Assembly: GCF_030686865.1 (NCBI RefSeq)
Contig: NZ_JAQYUS010000002.1
Location: 124,001 to 188,000 of the forward strand
Source: Kaistella sp. SH40-3
GTDB lineage: Bacteria; Bacteroidota; Bacteroidia; Flavobacteriales; Weeksellaceae
Direction: 5' to 3'
DNA length: 64,000 nucleotides
The notes beneath the pieces are model-generated. The model searched no databases. It saw only the letters and a list, made by a program, of their open reading frames with translations, and had not been told where the DNA came from. This document shows positions 43,761-52,784 of the stretch, piece by piece; positions within the stretch are counted from its first letter, which is position 1; every line of letters starts with the position of its first letter. Both the position numbers and the translations under genes were made by a program.

Positions 43761-45074
43761 ATGGATACTACAACACAATACATTCCTTATAAAGTTAAGG
43801 ATATCTCATTAGCCGATTACGGTAGAAAAGAAATTAAATTAGCCGAAGCAGAAATGCCAGGCCTAATGTCGATTCGTGAAGAATACGGTCCTTCTCAACC
43901 ATTGAAAGGAGCAAGAATCGCGGGTTGTCTTCACATGACGATTCAAACTGCGGTTTTAATTGAAACTTTGGTTGCGCTTGGTGCAGATGTTACCTGGTCT
44001 TCTTGTAATATTTTCTCAACTCAAGATCACGCTGCTGCTGCAATCGCTGCTGCCGGAATCCCGGTTTACGCTTGGAAAGGAATGACCGAAGAGGAATTCG
44101 AATGGTGTATTAAACAAACTGTATTTTTTGGTGAAGACAGAAAACCATTAAACCTAATCTTAGATGATGGTGGTGATTTAACCAACTTAGTTTTCGATAA
44201 ATATCCGGAATTAACTGCAGGAATTAGAGGACTTTCAGAAGAAACAACAACTGGAGTTCACAGATTATACGAAAGAATGCAAAACGGAACTTTGGTGATG
44301 CCTGCAATCAACGTAAATGATTCAGTAACAAAATCAAAATTCGATAACAAATACGGTTGTAGAGAATCTGCAGTAGATGCAGTGAGAAGAGCAACTGATT
44401 TAATGTTGGCTGGTAAAAGAGTGGTAGTTTGTGGTTACGGTGATGTTGGTAAAGGGACTGCGGCTTCTTTCAAAGGTGCTGGTTCAATTGTTACCGTTAC
44501 TGAAATTGACCCAATCTGTGCATTGCAAGCAGCAATGGATGGTTTTGAAGTTAAAAAACTGGATACCGTAGTAGCAAATGCAGATATCATTATTACAACA
44601 ACAGGTAACTTTAACATTGTTAAAGGAGAACATTTCAAAAAAATGAAAGATAAAACGGTAGTTTGTAATATCGGTCACTTCGATAATGAATTGGATATGG
44701 CTTGGTTAAATGCAAATTATGGCGATACCAAATATGAAGTAAAACCACAAGTTGACGTTTACACAATTGACGGAAAAGAAATCATTATTTTAGCAGAAGG
44801 TCGTTTGGTCAACCTTGGTTGTGCAACAGGACACCCAAGTTTTGTAATGAGTAATTCATTTGCAAACCAAACTTTGGCACAAATCGAATTGTGGACCAAT
44901 TCAGCAGCCTACGGAAACGAGGTTTATATGTTACCAAAACATTTAGATGAGAAAGTTGCTTTTTTACACCTTAAAAAATTAGGAGTAGAATTAGAAACTT
45001 TATCAGAAGAGCAAGCAAAATATATTGGTGTACCGGTTGAAGGACCTTTCAAACCAGAATATTACAGATACTAA
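43761..45074 (+). CDS. ahcY: Adenosylhomocysteinase
   Basis: A 437-residue NAD-dependent enzyme that splits S-adenosylhomocysteine to adenosine and homocysteine, removing the inhibitor left by methylation. It contains [31 protein letters not shown], the NAD loop [13 protein letters not shown] and the C-terminal PKHLDEKVA with [11 protein letters not shown]. Length and order are typical. It is a single-gene unit with its own -7 box and a strong terminator. Confidence 0.96.
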   Translation: MDTTTQYIPYKVKDISLADYGRKEIKLAEAEMPGLMSIREEYGPSQPLKGARIAGCLHMTIQTAVLIETLVALGADVTWSSCNIFSTQDHAAAAIAAAGIPVYAWKGMTEEEFEWCIKQTVFFGEDRKPLNLILDDGGDLTNLVFDKYPELTAGIRGLSEETTTGVHRLYERMQNGTLVMPAINVNDSVTKSKFDNKYGCRESAVDAVRRATDLMLAGKRVVVCGYGDVGKGTAASFKGAGSIVTVTEIDPICALQAAMDGFEVKKLDTVVANADIIITTTGNFNIVKGEHFKKMKDKTVVCNIGHFDNELDMAWLNANYGDTKYEVKPQVDVYTIDGKEIIILAEGRLVNLGCATGHPSFVMSNSFANQTLAQIELWTNSAAYGNEVYMLPKHLDEKVAFLHLKKLGVELETLSEEQAKYIGVPVEGPFKPEYYRY

Positions 45075-45100
45075 AAACTGATTTCCAGTTTTAAGATACA

Positions 45101-45134
45101 AAGAACGCTCTGAATTTTCAGAGCGTTCTTTTTT
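45101..45134. terminator. Bidirectional terminator between ahcY and the TPR/HTH gene
   Basis: A 14-bp stem (AAGAACGCTCTGAA / TTCAGAGCGTTCTT) with a 2-base apical gap and a T run; the genes are convergent. Confidence 0.87.
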
Positions 45135-45136
45135 AT

Positions 45137-46867
45137 TTAATTTTCAGAGACAATCATGTTAAAGAGAAGATCATATTTTTCGCCAAGTTTATGCTTCAGT
45201 CGCTGTTTCGATTTCTTCACCGCATCTACGGTTATTCCCAAAAGTCCGGAGATTTCAGAATTGCTGAATCCTAATTTCTGCAACAAAATGATTCGAAGAT
45301 TAGAATCAGTAATTTCGGGAAAACTTTCCTGCAGTGTGTTATAAAACACAGAATGTTCCTTTTTAAATTCCCGCTTAAAACTCAACCAGTTTTCTTCGGT
45401 CATCAAATGTGATTTCAGAATTTCATCAAGTTTGCCGTGATCTTTTTCAGTGGTTGAAGATTTAGATTCTTTGATCGTTTGAATTTCAGAATGAAGTTTT
45501 TGGATCTGTATATTTTTCTCCTTCAAGAAATCAATTTGCGCATCTAAAGTTCGCGTCGCATCCAGTAATTTCTGTTCGTTTCTTAGTTTGGCGTTTTCAT
45601 ATTCAATAATCTTTCTTTCGGTCTGAATTTTTTTCTTCTTCTCCCTTTTTTTTGAATTAATAAACATTAAAAATACAAATAGAATTAAAATACCAGAGAT
45701 TGCAAAAATCAGATTTTTCAAAAAAGACGCTGCTGAAAGTTGCTTTTTGGTGTCCTCAATATTTTGTTGATATTTTCTTTTTTGCAACATCCAGTTTGCT
45801 TGATTCAGCGGAAGTATACCTTCGGTTTTATTGAGAGAGTCTTCCAAAACCCCTATTCTTCTTCTCACCTCTAACTCTTCATCTTCTTTTTGCTCAATAT
45901 TTAAAATATTCAATTTCAATTTTAAAATTTCGAGTTCATTAATTTTGAAATAAGATCTTGATTTCGCAATTTCATCTGCTTTTTTCGCACTTTCTTTGGC
46001 TTCTTTAATCTGGTTGTTTGCGATTAATAATCTGGTAAGTTCGGTATAAGCAAACATGGTATTTTGTTCACTTTTATACTGCTCAGAAATTTTAATATCT
46101 TCAAGAAGCAATTTAATAGCCTCTGTAAACTCACCATTTCTTTCATGAATTAGAGCCAAATTCCCCAATGTTTTTGCATATCTAATCTCATCACCAATTG
46201 ATTTTGCAATTTGCGAAGCCTCTTTAAAATATTGTTCCGCATTACCTAAATCGCCAATTTTGAAATAGTAAAAACCCAAATTGTCTTTTATTTTTGCGGC
46301 TTCACTTGTTCCGGATTTGGCATATTCATTTGCTTTTTTCAAATACTTGATGGCTTCCAAATTATCACCAATGGTTCCCATATAAAAACCAATTTTAGTA
46401 AAAGATTCTGCGGCAAATAACATCTGCTTCGGGTCAACCTCTTCAATTTTATCGATTCCCAAAATATAAATCGGCAAGGCTTTGGTCATTTGTCGGAATT
46501 TATACAAATAATCTCCATAACTTAAGATTGCCCAAATTTCTAAATAATCATTTTTTATTTTTTCACCTTTACGTATAGAGTGGCTATAGAGATTATCGCT
46601 TTTCGTATTAATTCCATCAAAATTTTTCGCATAAGCACTCGCTAATAACACATTATAAACAAATTGATCGTTTTTTGAGTTACGATCTTTGAGTGGTTTT
46701 AAAAATACTTTTGCGGCTACAGTATCACCTTTAATATTTTGAAAGTCATTAATAATACTCTCCCACTCCATATTGGTAGTAGAAGATGAACTTAACCGAA
46801 TCTCTTGCGCTTGCAAGAAAAAAGGAAACATTAAAAAAAGTGAAGTCAGAAAATAATTTTTATCCAT
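45137..46867 (-). CDS. Membrane-anchored TPR protein with C-terminal helix-turn-helix
   Basis: A 576-residue protein: signal peptide (to about 21), TPR repeats at about 70-350 (for example NLGFYYFKIGDLGNAEQYF and LGNLALIHERNGEFTEAI), one transmembrane helix at 386-404, a basic stop and coiled coil at 407-470, and a LuxR-like HTH at about 521-562 (LLQKLGFSNSEISGLLGITVDAVKKSKQRL). The topology puts the TPRs in the periplasm and the DNA-binding part in the cytosol, so it looks like a one-component transmembrane regulator. Such proteins are common in Bacteroidota; the signal and target genes are unknown. Confidence 0.85.
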   Translation of the reverse strand: MDKNYFLTSLFLMFPFFLQAQEIRLSSSSTTNMEWESIINDFQNIKGDTVAAKVFLKPLKDRNSKNDQFVYNVLLASAYAKNFDGINTKSDNLYSHSIRKGEKIKNDYLEIWAILSYGDYLYKFRQMTKALPIYILGIDKIEEVDPKQMLFAAESFTKIGFYMGTIGDNLEAIKYLKKANEYAKSGTSEAAKIKDNLGFYYFKIGDLGNAEQYFKEASQIAKSIGDEIRYAKTLGNLALIHERNGEFTEAIKLLLEDIKISEQYKSEQNTMFAYTELTRLLIANNQIKEAKESAKKADEIAKSRSYFKINELEILKLKLNILNIEQKEDEELEVRRRIGVLEDSLNKTEGILPLNQANWMLQKRKYQQNIEDTKKQLSAASFLKNLIFAISGILILFVFLMFINSKKREKKKKIQTERKIIEYENAKLRNEQKLLDATRTLDAQIDFLKEKNIQIQKLHSEIQTIKESKSSTTEKDHGKLDEILKSHLMTEENWLSFKREFKKEHSVFYNTLQESFPEITDSNLRIILLQKLGFSNSEISGLLGITVDAVKKSKQRLKHKLGEKYDLLFNMIVSEN

Positions 46868-47097
46868 AGGATCAAATAATTACAGCCTGGAAAGATACCA
46901 TTTTATAAGGTTAAACACCGCTTTCATCGATGTAAAATCACATTAAATAAAAATTTAGATGGGTAACTTATTTAAAGTTTTAAATTAAAGAGTTAATTTA
47001 AAAAAAAATGAACGAGGAAAAAAAACAGGCACTTAACACAAAACACTCTTTATCAAGTTTTTAAAACTTTTAACTGGATCATAATTTCGCTATGAAA

Positions 47098-47119
47098 TTT
47101 GTCCACCCTTTGTCCACCC
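47098..47119. repeat. Tandem copy of TTTGTCCACCC
   Basis: Two adjacent 11-base copies of TTTGTCCACCC stand 31 bases before the orphan -7 box. This is a plausible upstream binding site for an activator, but two copies can also arise by chance. Confidence 0.5.
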
Positions 47120-47149
47120 CAGAAATTCGTTTTACTTTTCCCATTGTAA

Positions 47150-47157
47150 TACATTTG
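47150..47157 (+). promoter_or_regulatory. Orphan -7 box before the candidate small RNA
   Basis: TACATTTG matches TAnnTTTG, and TTCG at 47126-47129 stands 20 bases before it as a near match to the -33 TTTG. No gene begins within 200 bases. Confidence 0.5.
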
Positions 47158-47162
47158 CCCTA

Positions 47163-47272
47163 ACACAAATTAAGCAGAATAAAATTTGATATCATTTAAA
47201 ATGATTACAAATTGAGAGATTCTAAAAACACAAATGATTAAACTCCTTTAACTACAATTTAAAGGAGTTTTT
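47163..47272 (+). ncRNA. Candidate small RNA of about 110 nt
   Basis: The interval from the expected start (about six bases after the orphan -7 box) to the T run of the terminator is about 110 bases. It holds an internal hairpin (ATCATTT/AAATGAT near 47192-47206) and the terminal stem. There is no ORF of note. Expression and family are unknown; this is a prediction from signals only. Confidence 0.4.
47240..47272 (+). terminator. Orphan intrinsic terminator
   Basis: AAACTCCTTTAA pairs perfectly with TTAAAGGAGTTT over a 7-base loop and continues into TT. The nearest upstream gene is on the other strand, so no known gene uses it. Confidence 0.75.
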
Positions 47273-47360
47273 AATTACAAGTTTATTCGACTTCAGGAAT
47301 TTATTTTTCTCATGCTATTTCTTTTTCTCGATTCTTTACCCAGAACCTAATACAGTTTTG

Positions 47361-47368
47361 TAAATTTG
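47361..47368 (+). promoter_or_regulatory. -7 box of the SGNH hydrolase gene
   Basis: TAAATTTG matches TAnnTTTG. Transcription would start near 47374, which makes the ATG at 47377 an unlikely start and favours the one at 47425. Confidence 0.6.
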
Positions 47369-47424
47369 TTAGAAATATGATCTATATTCGATTAAGACTT
47401 AAAAAAAGATCCAAAATTAAATTT

Positions 47425-48081
47425 ATGAAAAAGACCTTCGCTCTAGTAGTTACTCTTTTTGTTGTTTTTCTTTTCAATGCGCAAGACAAACCTGCTTTTT
47501 GGAATGACATCGAACATTTTAAACAAATCAATAAAGAAAATCCGCCACAAAAAGATGCAATCCTTCTACTCGGCAGTTCATCTTTTACAATGTGGAAGGA
47601 TGTGGGAGATTATTTTCCGGGAAAGGTAATTGTTAACCGTGCATTTGGTGGTTCAAGTTTATATAATCTCAATTTTTATTCAGATGAACTTTTAAAACCT
47701 TATTCCCCAAAACAAATCATCATTTATTGTGGTGAAAATGATTTCGCTGCTAATGAAAAACTTACTGCCAAACAGGTTTTTAATCGTTACAAACATTTCT
47801 ATGCAGAAATTAGAAAGTATTATCCGAACATTCCGGTTGATTATGTTTCCATTAAGTTGTCGCCAAGTCGGGAGAAGTTGTGGCCGCAGTTCATCGCTAC
47901 AAACTCATTGATTAAAAAGTTTATGAATAGGAAAAAAAATGCGGAATATATTGATATTACCAAAGGAATGAACGATAAAAATGGTCTTACTCGAAAAGAT
48001 CTATTTTTAGAAGATATGCTTCATATGAAACCAAATGGTTATGAAATTTGGGCTAAAGAAATGAACCCTTATTTAAAATAA
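47425..48081 (+). CDS. Secreted SGNH/GDSL-family hydrolase
   Basis: 218 residues from the ATG at 47425, which opens a good signal peptide (MKKTFALVVTLF, cut near FNAQ); an upstream in-frame ATG at 47377 would put a basic extension in front and is close to the transcription start. SGNH blocks are visible: LLLGSSSFTMW (nucleophile Ser), NRAFGGSS (Gly), YCGENDF (Asn) and EDMLHMKPNGY (Asp and His). It is probably a periplasmic or secreted esterase or lipase-like enzyme; the substrate is unknown. Confidence 0.87.
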   Translation: MKKTFALVVTLFVVFLFNAQDKPAFWNDIEHFKQINKENPPQKDAILLLGSSSFTMWKDVGDYFPGKVIVNRAFGGSSLYNLNFYSDELLKPYSPKQIIIYCGENDFAANEKLTAKQVFNRYKHFYAEIRKYYPNIPVDYVSIKLSPSREKLWPQFIATNSLIKKFMNRKKNAEYIDITKGMNDKNGLTRKDLFLEDMLHMKPNGYEIWAKEMNPYLK

Positions 48082-48100
48082 ACATCAGCATTTTTAAATA

Positions 48101-48136
48101 ATAAAAGCCATCTTCTTCTGAAGATGGCTTTTATTA
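48101..48136. terminator. Bidirectional terminator between SGNH gene and murA
   Basis: A 15-bp stem (ATAAAAGCCATCTTC / GAAGATGGCTTTTAT) with a TTCT loop, between convergent genes. Confidence 0.88.
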
Positions 48137-48163
48137 TAAGCCGATTGCTCTATATTTTTAGCA

Positions 48164-49471
48164 TTAAATTCTTTCAATGTCAGCACCAATAGCTTTCAAT
48201 CTTCCATCGATATTTTCATAACCTCGATCGATTTGTTCAATATTATGAATAACCGAAGTTCCTTCTGCCGAGAGCGCTGCAATTAAAAGTGCATTTCCTG
48301 CTCTAATATCTGGCGAAACCATGGTTGTTCCCCGTAGCGGGTATTCGTGATTTAGACCCACCACTGTCGCTCTGTGCGGATCACACAAAATAATCTGCGC
48401 ACCCATATCAATTAATTTATCTACAAAGAACAAACGGGATTCAAACATTTTCTGATGAATAAGTACTGTTCCTTTTGCTTGAGTGGCAACAACCAAAATA
48501 ATCGAAAGTAAATCGGGTGTGAAACCAGGCCACGGCGCATCTGAAACCGTAAGAATCGATCCATCAATAAACTTTTGAATCTTATAATTTTCTTGTGCTG
48601 GAATGAAAATATCATCCCCTCTTTTTTCTAACTGAATTCCTAATTTTTTAAAGGTATTTGGAATCACTCCAAGTTCTTTCCAGTTTACGTTTTTAATGGT
48701 GATTTCAGATTTCGTCATTGCAGCCAATCCAATCCAAGAGCCGATTTCAACCATATCCGGAAGCATTGTATGTTCTGTTCCATGCAAATGATCAACACCT
48801 TCTATGGTCAACAAATTAGAACCAATCCCCGAAATATTAGCGCCCATTCTATTCAGCATTTTACACAACTGTTGAAGATAAGGTTCACATGCGGCATTGT
48901 AAATTCTGGTTTTTCCTTTCGCTAAAACTGCAGCCATTAAAATATTTGCAGTTCCTGTTACAGAAGCTTCTTCCAACAGAATAAATTTACCGTGAAGCTC
49001 TTTTGCTTTTAAGGTATAAAAATATTCTTTTTCGTCATAATGAAACTCTGCACCCAATTCGACCAATCCTTGGAAATGCGTATCCAATCGGCGTCTCCCG
49101 ATTTTATCACCACCCGGAGTTGGCATATAAGCTTCGCCATATCTGGCCAGCATGGGACCAAGCAGCATTACAGAACCCCGAAGTTTTGCCCCATCCTGTT
49201 TGAATTCTTGCGATTTTACATAATCGAAATTCACTGCATCTGCTTGAAAAGAATAATCACCATGTCCGTTTTTAGTTATTTTAACACCGAAATCTTCCAG
49301 AATTTCAATCAGGCGATTTACATCATGAATATCCGGAATATTCTTTACACGAACTTCTTCATCCGTCAGCAACACTGCACATAGAATTTGAAGCGCTTCA
49401 TTTTTAGCACCTTGTGGCGTAATTTCGCCATGCAGTTTCTTTCCTCCTTTAATTTGAAAACTTCCGCTCAT
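48164..49471 (-). CDS. murA: UDP-N-acetylglucosamine 1-carboxyvinyltransferase
   Basis: A 435-residue enzyme for the first committed step of peptidoglycan synthesis. Typical pieces are the N-terminal ITPQGAKNEALQIL (catalytic Lys23), AKLRGSVMLLGPMLAR and the C-terminal VSPDIRAGNALLIAAL with the loop GYENIDGRL. The active-site loop reads PTPGGDKIGRR, so Asp122 takes the position of E. coli Cys115, the residue alkylated by fosfomycin. The enzyme should still be active, as in Mycobacterium and Chlamydia. It is co-transcribed with the DUF4290 gene 2 bases upstream. Confidence 0.95.
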   Translation of the reverse strand: MSGSFQIKGGKKLHGEITPQGAKNEALQILCAVLLTDEEVRVKNIPDIHDVNRLIEILEDFGVKITKNGHGDYSFQADAVNFDYVKSQEFKQDGAKLRGSVMLLGPMLARYGEAYMPTPGGDKIGRRRLDTHFQGLVELGAEFHYDEKEYFYTLKAKELHGKFILLEEASVTGTANILMAAVLAKGKTRIYNAACEPYLQQLCKMLNRMGANISGIGSNLLTIEGVDHLHGTEHTMLPDMVEIGSWIGLAAMTKSEITIKNVNWKELGVIPNTFKKLGIQLEKRGDDIFIPAQENYKIQKFIDGSILTVSDAPWPGFTPDLLSIILVVATQAKGTVLIHQKMFESRLFFVDKLIDMGAQIILCDPHRATVVGLNHEYPLRGTTMVSPDIRAGNALLIAALSAEGTSVIHNIEQIDRGYENIDGRLKAIGADIERI

Positions 49472-49473
49472 TC

Positions 49474-50115
49474 TTATTTCCGGTTTTTATTATTCTGAAA
49501 ATTCTTTCTGTTATTTTGGTTTTTCGGATTATTTCTTGGGTTCGATTTATTGCTTCTGTTGGTCGCGTAATAAATTTTACTTTTCTCCAAAGAATCCAAA
49601 ACGGTTAAATCTAATCTGTTATTAGAAAGATCCTTTAAATGACGGAAAATAACCTCATCCTGCACATGTTCCTTATTGTAAACATTGTAGGATTTTTTCA
49701 TATTATTAGCAATCACCTGAATCAAAGCGTCTTTTTCATCACCTGCTTCCAACTCAATTGCTTTATCGATCAATTGTAAAATACTCTTTCCGTAAAATTT
49801 AAAATCCCCCTGCAATTTCGGATATTCCATTCTTTTCGGTTTCACCTTCAATTCTTCTGCAGTTGGGATATGGTAAGGAGAATCAACATCTAAATCATAT
49901 TTTGCCAATATAAAAAGATGGTCCCACAATTTATGTTTATAGTTCGATTCATCGCGTAGTTGCGGGTTTCTTTGACCCATAAAGTCTACAATCGCTACCG
50001 CCATCTCGTTCCGTTCGTCTCTATTTTCGAGTTCCTGGCAACGCTCAACGAGTTGCTGTATAATTCGACCGTATTCCGGCATTTGAAGTTGAGTTTTGCT
50101 CGTATTATATTCCAT
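49474..50115 (-). CDS. DUF4290 family protein
   Basis: A 213-residue cytosolic protein. The N-terminal 180 residues (NTSKTQLQMPEYGRIIQQLVERC, MGQRNPQLRDESNYKHKLWDHL) match the DUF4290 family, which as I recall is restricted to Bacteroidota and often precedes murA. The last 30 residues are an Asn/Arg/Lys-only tail, suggesting binding to nucleic acid or simply disorder. The function is unknown. It is the first gene of the DUF4290-murA transcript, with a spacing of 2 bases. Confidence 0.85.
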   Translation of the reverse strand: MEYNTSKTQLQMPEYGRIIQQLVERCQELENRDERNEMAVAIVDFMGQRNPQLRDESNYKHKLWDHLFILAKYDLDVDSPYHIPTAEELKVKPKRMEYPKLQGDFKFYGKSILQLIDKAIELEAGDEKDALIQVIANNMKKSYNVYNKEHVQDEVIFRHLKDLSNNRLDLTVLDSLEKSKIYYATNRSNKSNPRNNPKNQNNRKNFQNNKNRK

Positions 50116-50167
50116 AAGTGCAAATATAAGAATTTGTTAAGGTTAATGGTTTTAGTTGTCTGATTAT

Positions 50168-50310
50168 TTTTTGGGGCGTGCCCCTAGTCCACCGCTTTTC
50201 CCTCGCTCGGGTCGGTCTTCGGCTCCAATCTTTTTTTTAGAAAGACTTTATCAGAAAAGAAAAGTTCTCAAAAAAAAAGGATTTCCGCCTACGCCCTCAC
50301 GCAGACTAGT
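50168..50310. repeat. G+C-rich intergenic repeat-like element
   Basis: About 140 bases whose outer parts are far richer in G+C than the genome around them. It starts with the palindromic GGGGCGTGCCCC (50173-50184), has Pro/Arg-like GC-rich runs, a T8 tract near 50230, an A8 tract near 50270 and ends with CGCCTACGCCCTCACGCAGAC. Poly-T and poly-A parts can pair. I recall similar hairpin-forming elements scattered in intergenic regions of Bacteroidota genomes. Its 81-codon ORF is unlikely to be a gene. Confidence 0.5.
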
Positions 50311-50426
50311 TCATCAATTCAAACCCATTTTACAAATGAGAATCAGGAATTTTAATTATAAGAAAAAAAACATTTCACGAAACGCAATAATTTTCGCCTA
50401 AATCCAAAGGAAAATCTTAATTGATA

Positions 50427-50445
50427 AACGGGCTAAAGCCCATTC
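50427..50445. repeat. Short palindrome AACGGGCTAAAGCCCATT
   Basis: GGGCT and AGCCC pair across two bases, and the flanks AAC/ATT partly extend it. The form resembles the GGGCTTTAGCCC palindrome that I recall as abundant in Chryseobacterium intergenic DNA; a genome-wide count would decide. Confidence 0.45.
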
Positions 50446-50502
50446 CTTGATACCATAACTGCTATTTTAGAAAAGCGTAAAAGCAATCTCTACTTATATC
50501 AT

Positions 50503-50919
50503 TTATGATATAAACTTCTTCCTTTCTTCCGCCGTCGGAATTTCACAATTCCCGGCAGTCAGTTTTTTGCGGTTCGCTGCTACTCTATCGTAGAACAAAT
50601 CAGTCAATCCTGTGGGGAGATATCTAAAATAAGACAAAAGTTTATACACTCCACCAATCACTTCTGAAATTTTGAAAACGGCTTGTGATTTTTGCAAATA
50701 ATATTTTTCGGGTTTCCAGAGGTAAAGAGTATCCAGATTCTTTAATTCTAAATTTCTATCGCTCAAAAACTGTTGCCCAAATTCAGATTGCAAAGATGCA
50801 AACAGAAATTTATTTTGAGAATCTTTTTTTAGAATCCAGTGAACCCAAAAATTGCAGAATCCACATTCCCCATCATAGAAAACATAATGTTTCGCTGTAT
50901 CAATATTTGTCATTACCAA
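50503..50919 (-). CDS. DCC family thiol-disulfide protein (DUF393)
   Basis: A 138-residue protein named after the motif DxxCxxC; here DGECGFC (Asp16, Cys19, Cys22) is complete near the N-terminus, followed by CNFWVHWILKKD. No signal peptide is present. A second Met two codons later (50913) could be the start. Family members have a thioredoxin-like fold and an unproven oxidoreductase role. It lies 9 bases downstream of the haem-binding protein gene on the same strand, so the two are probably co-transcribed. Confidence 0.85.
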   Translation of the reverse strand: MVMTNIDTAKHYVFYDGECGFCNFWVHWILKKDSQNKFLFASLQSEFGQQFLSDRNLELKNLDTLYLWKPEKYYLQKSQAVFKISEVIGGVYKLLSYFRYLPTGLTDLFYDRVAANRKKLTAGNCEIPTAEERKKFIS

Positions 50920-50928
50920 TTTTTAGAC

Positions 50929-51411
50929 TTAAGGTTTTTGTACAGCATCGGGTAAATCATTCGTGATTCGAATGTCCTGCTCAACCATTTTAAAATAATC
51001 AATCATTTCTTTTTTATCAGCCGCACTTAATTTTGCTTCTGGATGTAAAATAATATAGGAATCCAACGGCATTTCACCTTTTTCAATCATTTCACCTGCT
51101 TCCTTCATTTTCTTGGCTTGTCTTTTCTTTTCATAGGTCGCAAAAGTTGAGAAATTCAGTTCTTTTTTACCTTCTTGAATATGGTCTTGTAAAAACCAAC
51201 CTATAGGCTGTATATTTGCATACCATGGATATTTTGATTCATTACTGTGACAATCATAACACGCATTTCTAATCAAAGTAGCAGTTTTCTCTGGAGTTTT
51301 TTTAATGGTTAAAAAATCCATTTGAGGTGTAGCGACCGGATTACTCTTATCAATTGGGAAAAATTGAATCAAAATAAAAGCGACAATGATAATTATCAGT
51401 ATTCTTTTCAT
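50929..51411 (-). CDS. Haem-binding domain protein (periplasmic, one CxxCH)
   Basis: A 160-residue protein with an N-terminal hydrophobic anchor (3-18) and a single c-type haem motif CYDCH (Cys51, Cys54, His55). The region NESKYPWYANIQPIGWFLQDHIQEGKK is characteristic of the haem_bd (PF14376) family. It faces the periplasm. The role is probably electron transfer or haem handling; the partner is unknown. It is the first gene of a pair with the DCC thiol protein, which is suggestive of envelope redox work. Confidence 0.87.
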   Translation of the reverse strand: MKRILIIIIVAFILIQFFPIDKSNPVATPQMDFLTIKKTPEKTATLIRNACYDCHSNESKYPWYANIQPIGWFLQDHIQEGKKELNFSTFATYEKKRQAKKMKEAGEMIEKGEMPLDSYIILHPEAKLSAADKKEMIDYFKMVEQDIRITNDLPDAVQKP

Positions 51412-51521
51412 GGTGAAAATTTTGTTTTGTGAATTTATAACTTTAATTTTAAATGTGAAAAATCTGTAGCAGTTATAGATTTTATAAATCGAAAAAGTTT
51501 TTATGATTGATAAAAACTTTG

Positions 51522-51529
51522 TACTTTTG
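51522..51529 (+). promoter_or_regulatory. -7 box of the peroxiredoxin operon
   Basis: TACTTTTG matches TAnnTTTG and gives a leader of about 23 bases before the ATG at 51558. No clear -33 TTTG is seen. Confidence 0.6.
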
Positions 51530-51557
51530 CACTAGAAAATTTTAAAACAACAATATT

Positions 51558-52196
<639 letters not shown>

Positions 52197-52206
52197 AGAA
52201 AGAATT

Positions 52207-52515
52207 ATGTACACAGAATTAGCAGAAGATACGCTACAACAAATTGTAGCAGACAATGAAAAAGTAGTTGTACAGTATGGTGCAACATGGTGTGGAAACT
52301 GCCGAATCATGAAACCAAAATTCAAAAAATTAGCAGCGGAAAATGAAGATATTCCTTTTCTATATGTTGATGCAGAAAAATTACCTGAAAGCCGAAAATT
52401 AGCAAATGTAGATAATTTACCTACGTTCGCAATTTTCAAAGACGGTAAATTGGTGAATCAGGTTCAATCGAATCAGGCAGAAAGTCTTATTAATCTTTTT
52501 AAAGAACTGAACTAA
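52207..52515 (+). CDS. Thioredoxin-like protein
   Basis: A 102-residue thioredoxin fold protein with the active site WCGNC (Cys29, Cys32) and the cis-Pro segment LPTFAIF. WCGNC replaces the classical WCGPC, which should change its redox potential. It is the second gene in the peroxiredoxin operon and is probably its electron donor. Its stop codon shares a base with the ATG of the next gene. Confidence 0.92.
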   Translation: MYTELAEDTLQQIVADNEKVVVQYGATWCGNCRIMKPKFKKLAAENEDIPFLYVDAEKLPESRKLANVDNLPTFAIFKDGKLVNQVQSNQAESLINLFKELN

Positions 52516-52763
52516 TGAAATTACCTGTAATCAGACAGTTTTATCAAACGCAGTCTGTAGAAAATTTAGAGAAAACTTTAGAAGTTATCGAAGCATTTTC
52601 TGAATTCCGGGGAACAACGGAAGAAGATTTGAATGTGGTCGGAGAGTTGATTACCAATATCTGTGGCGCACTCGAAGTTCATGCAAATGTTGCTAACGGA
52701 ATGGCTGAAAGAGACGCCTTAAATTCTTTTGCACAAAAAGTTTTAGGCTCAATCGATAAGTAG
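52515..52763 (+). CDS. Small conserved protein, DUF6952-like
   Basis: An 82-residue helical protein (IRQFYQTQSVENLEKTLEVIEAFSEFRGTTEEDLNVVGELITNICGALEVH). I believe that it belongs to the DUF6952 family seen next to peroxiredoxin and thioredoxin in Flavobacteriia, but this is from memory. It has one Cys. The ATG overlaps the thioredoxin stop by one base (TAATG), so the two are translationally coupled. No function is known; a link to peroxide defence is inference from the operon. Confidence 0.78.
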   Translation: MKLPVIRQFYQTQSVENLEKTLEVIEAFSEFRGTTEEDLNVVGELITNICGALEVHANVANGMAERDALNSFAQKVLGSIDK

Positions 52764-52784
52764 TATTTAGTAAAAATAAAGAAG

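Larger units (their letters stand above)
46868..47376. other. Gene-free region holding a possible small RNA
   Basis: About 510 bases of A+T-rich sequence with no convincing ORF. It contains a direct repeat of TTTGTCCACCC at 47098-47119, an orphan -7 box at 47150, the hairpin-rich segment of the candidate RNA, and an orphan terminator at 47240. Confidence 0.6.
50116..50502. other. Gene-free region with two repeat-like elements
   Basis: 387 bases between the DUF4290 gene and the DCC gene. Apart from the G+C-rich element and the palindrome listed separately I see nothing but A+T-rich filler. Confidence 0.6.

Noticed and set aside
49040-49384. Plus-strand ORF (114 codons) inside murA
   Set aside because: Antisense shadow of a conserved gene.
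50156-50401. Plus-strand ORF (81 codons), Pro/Arg-rich
   Set aside because: It lies in the G+C-rich hairpin element, has repeat-driven composition and no promoter.
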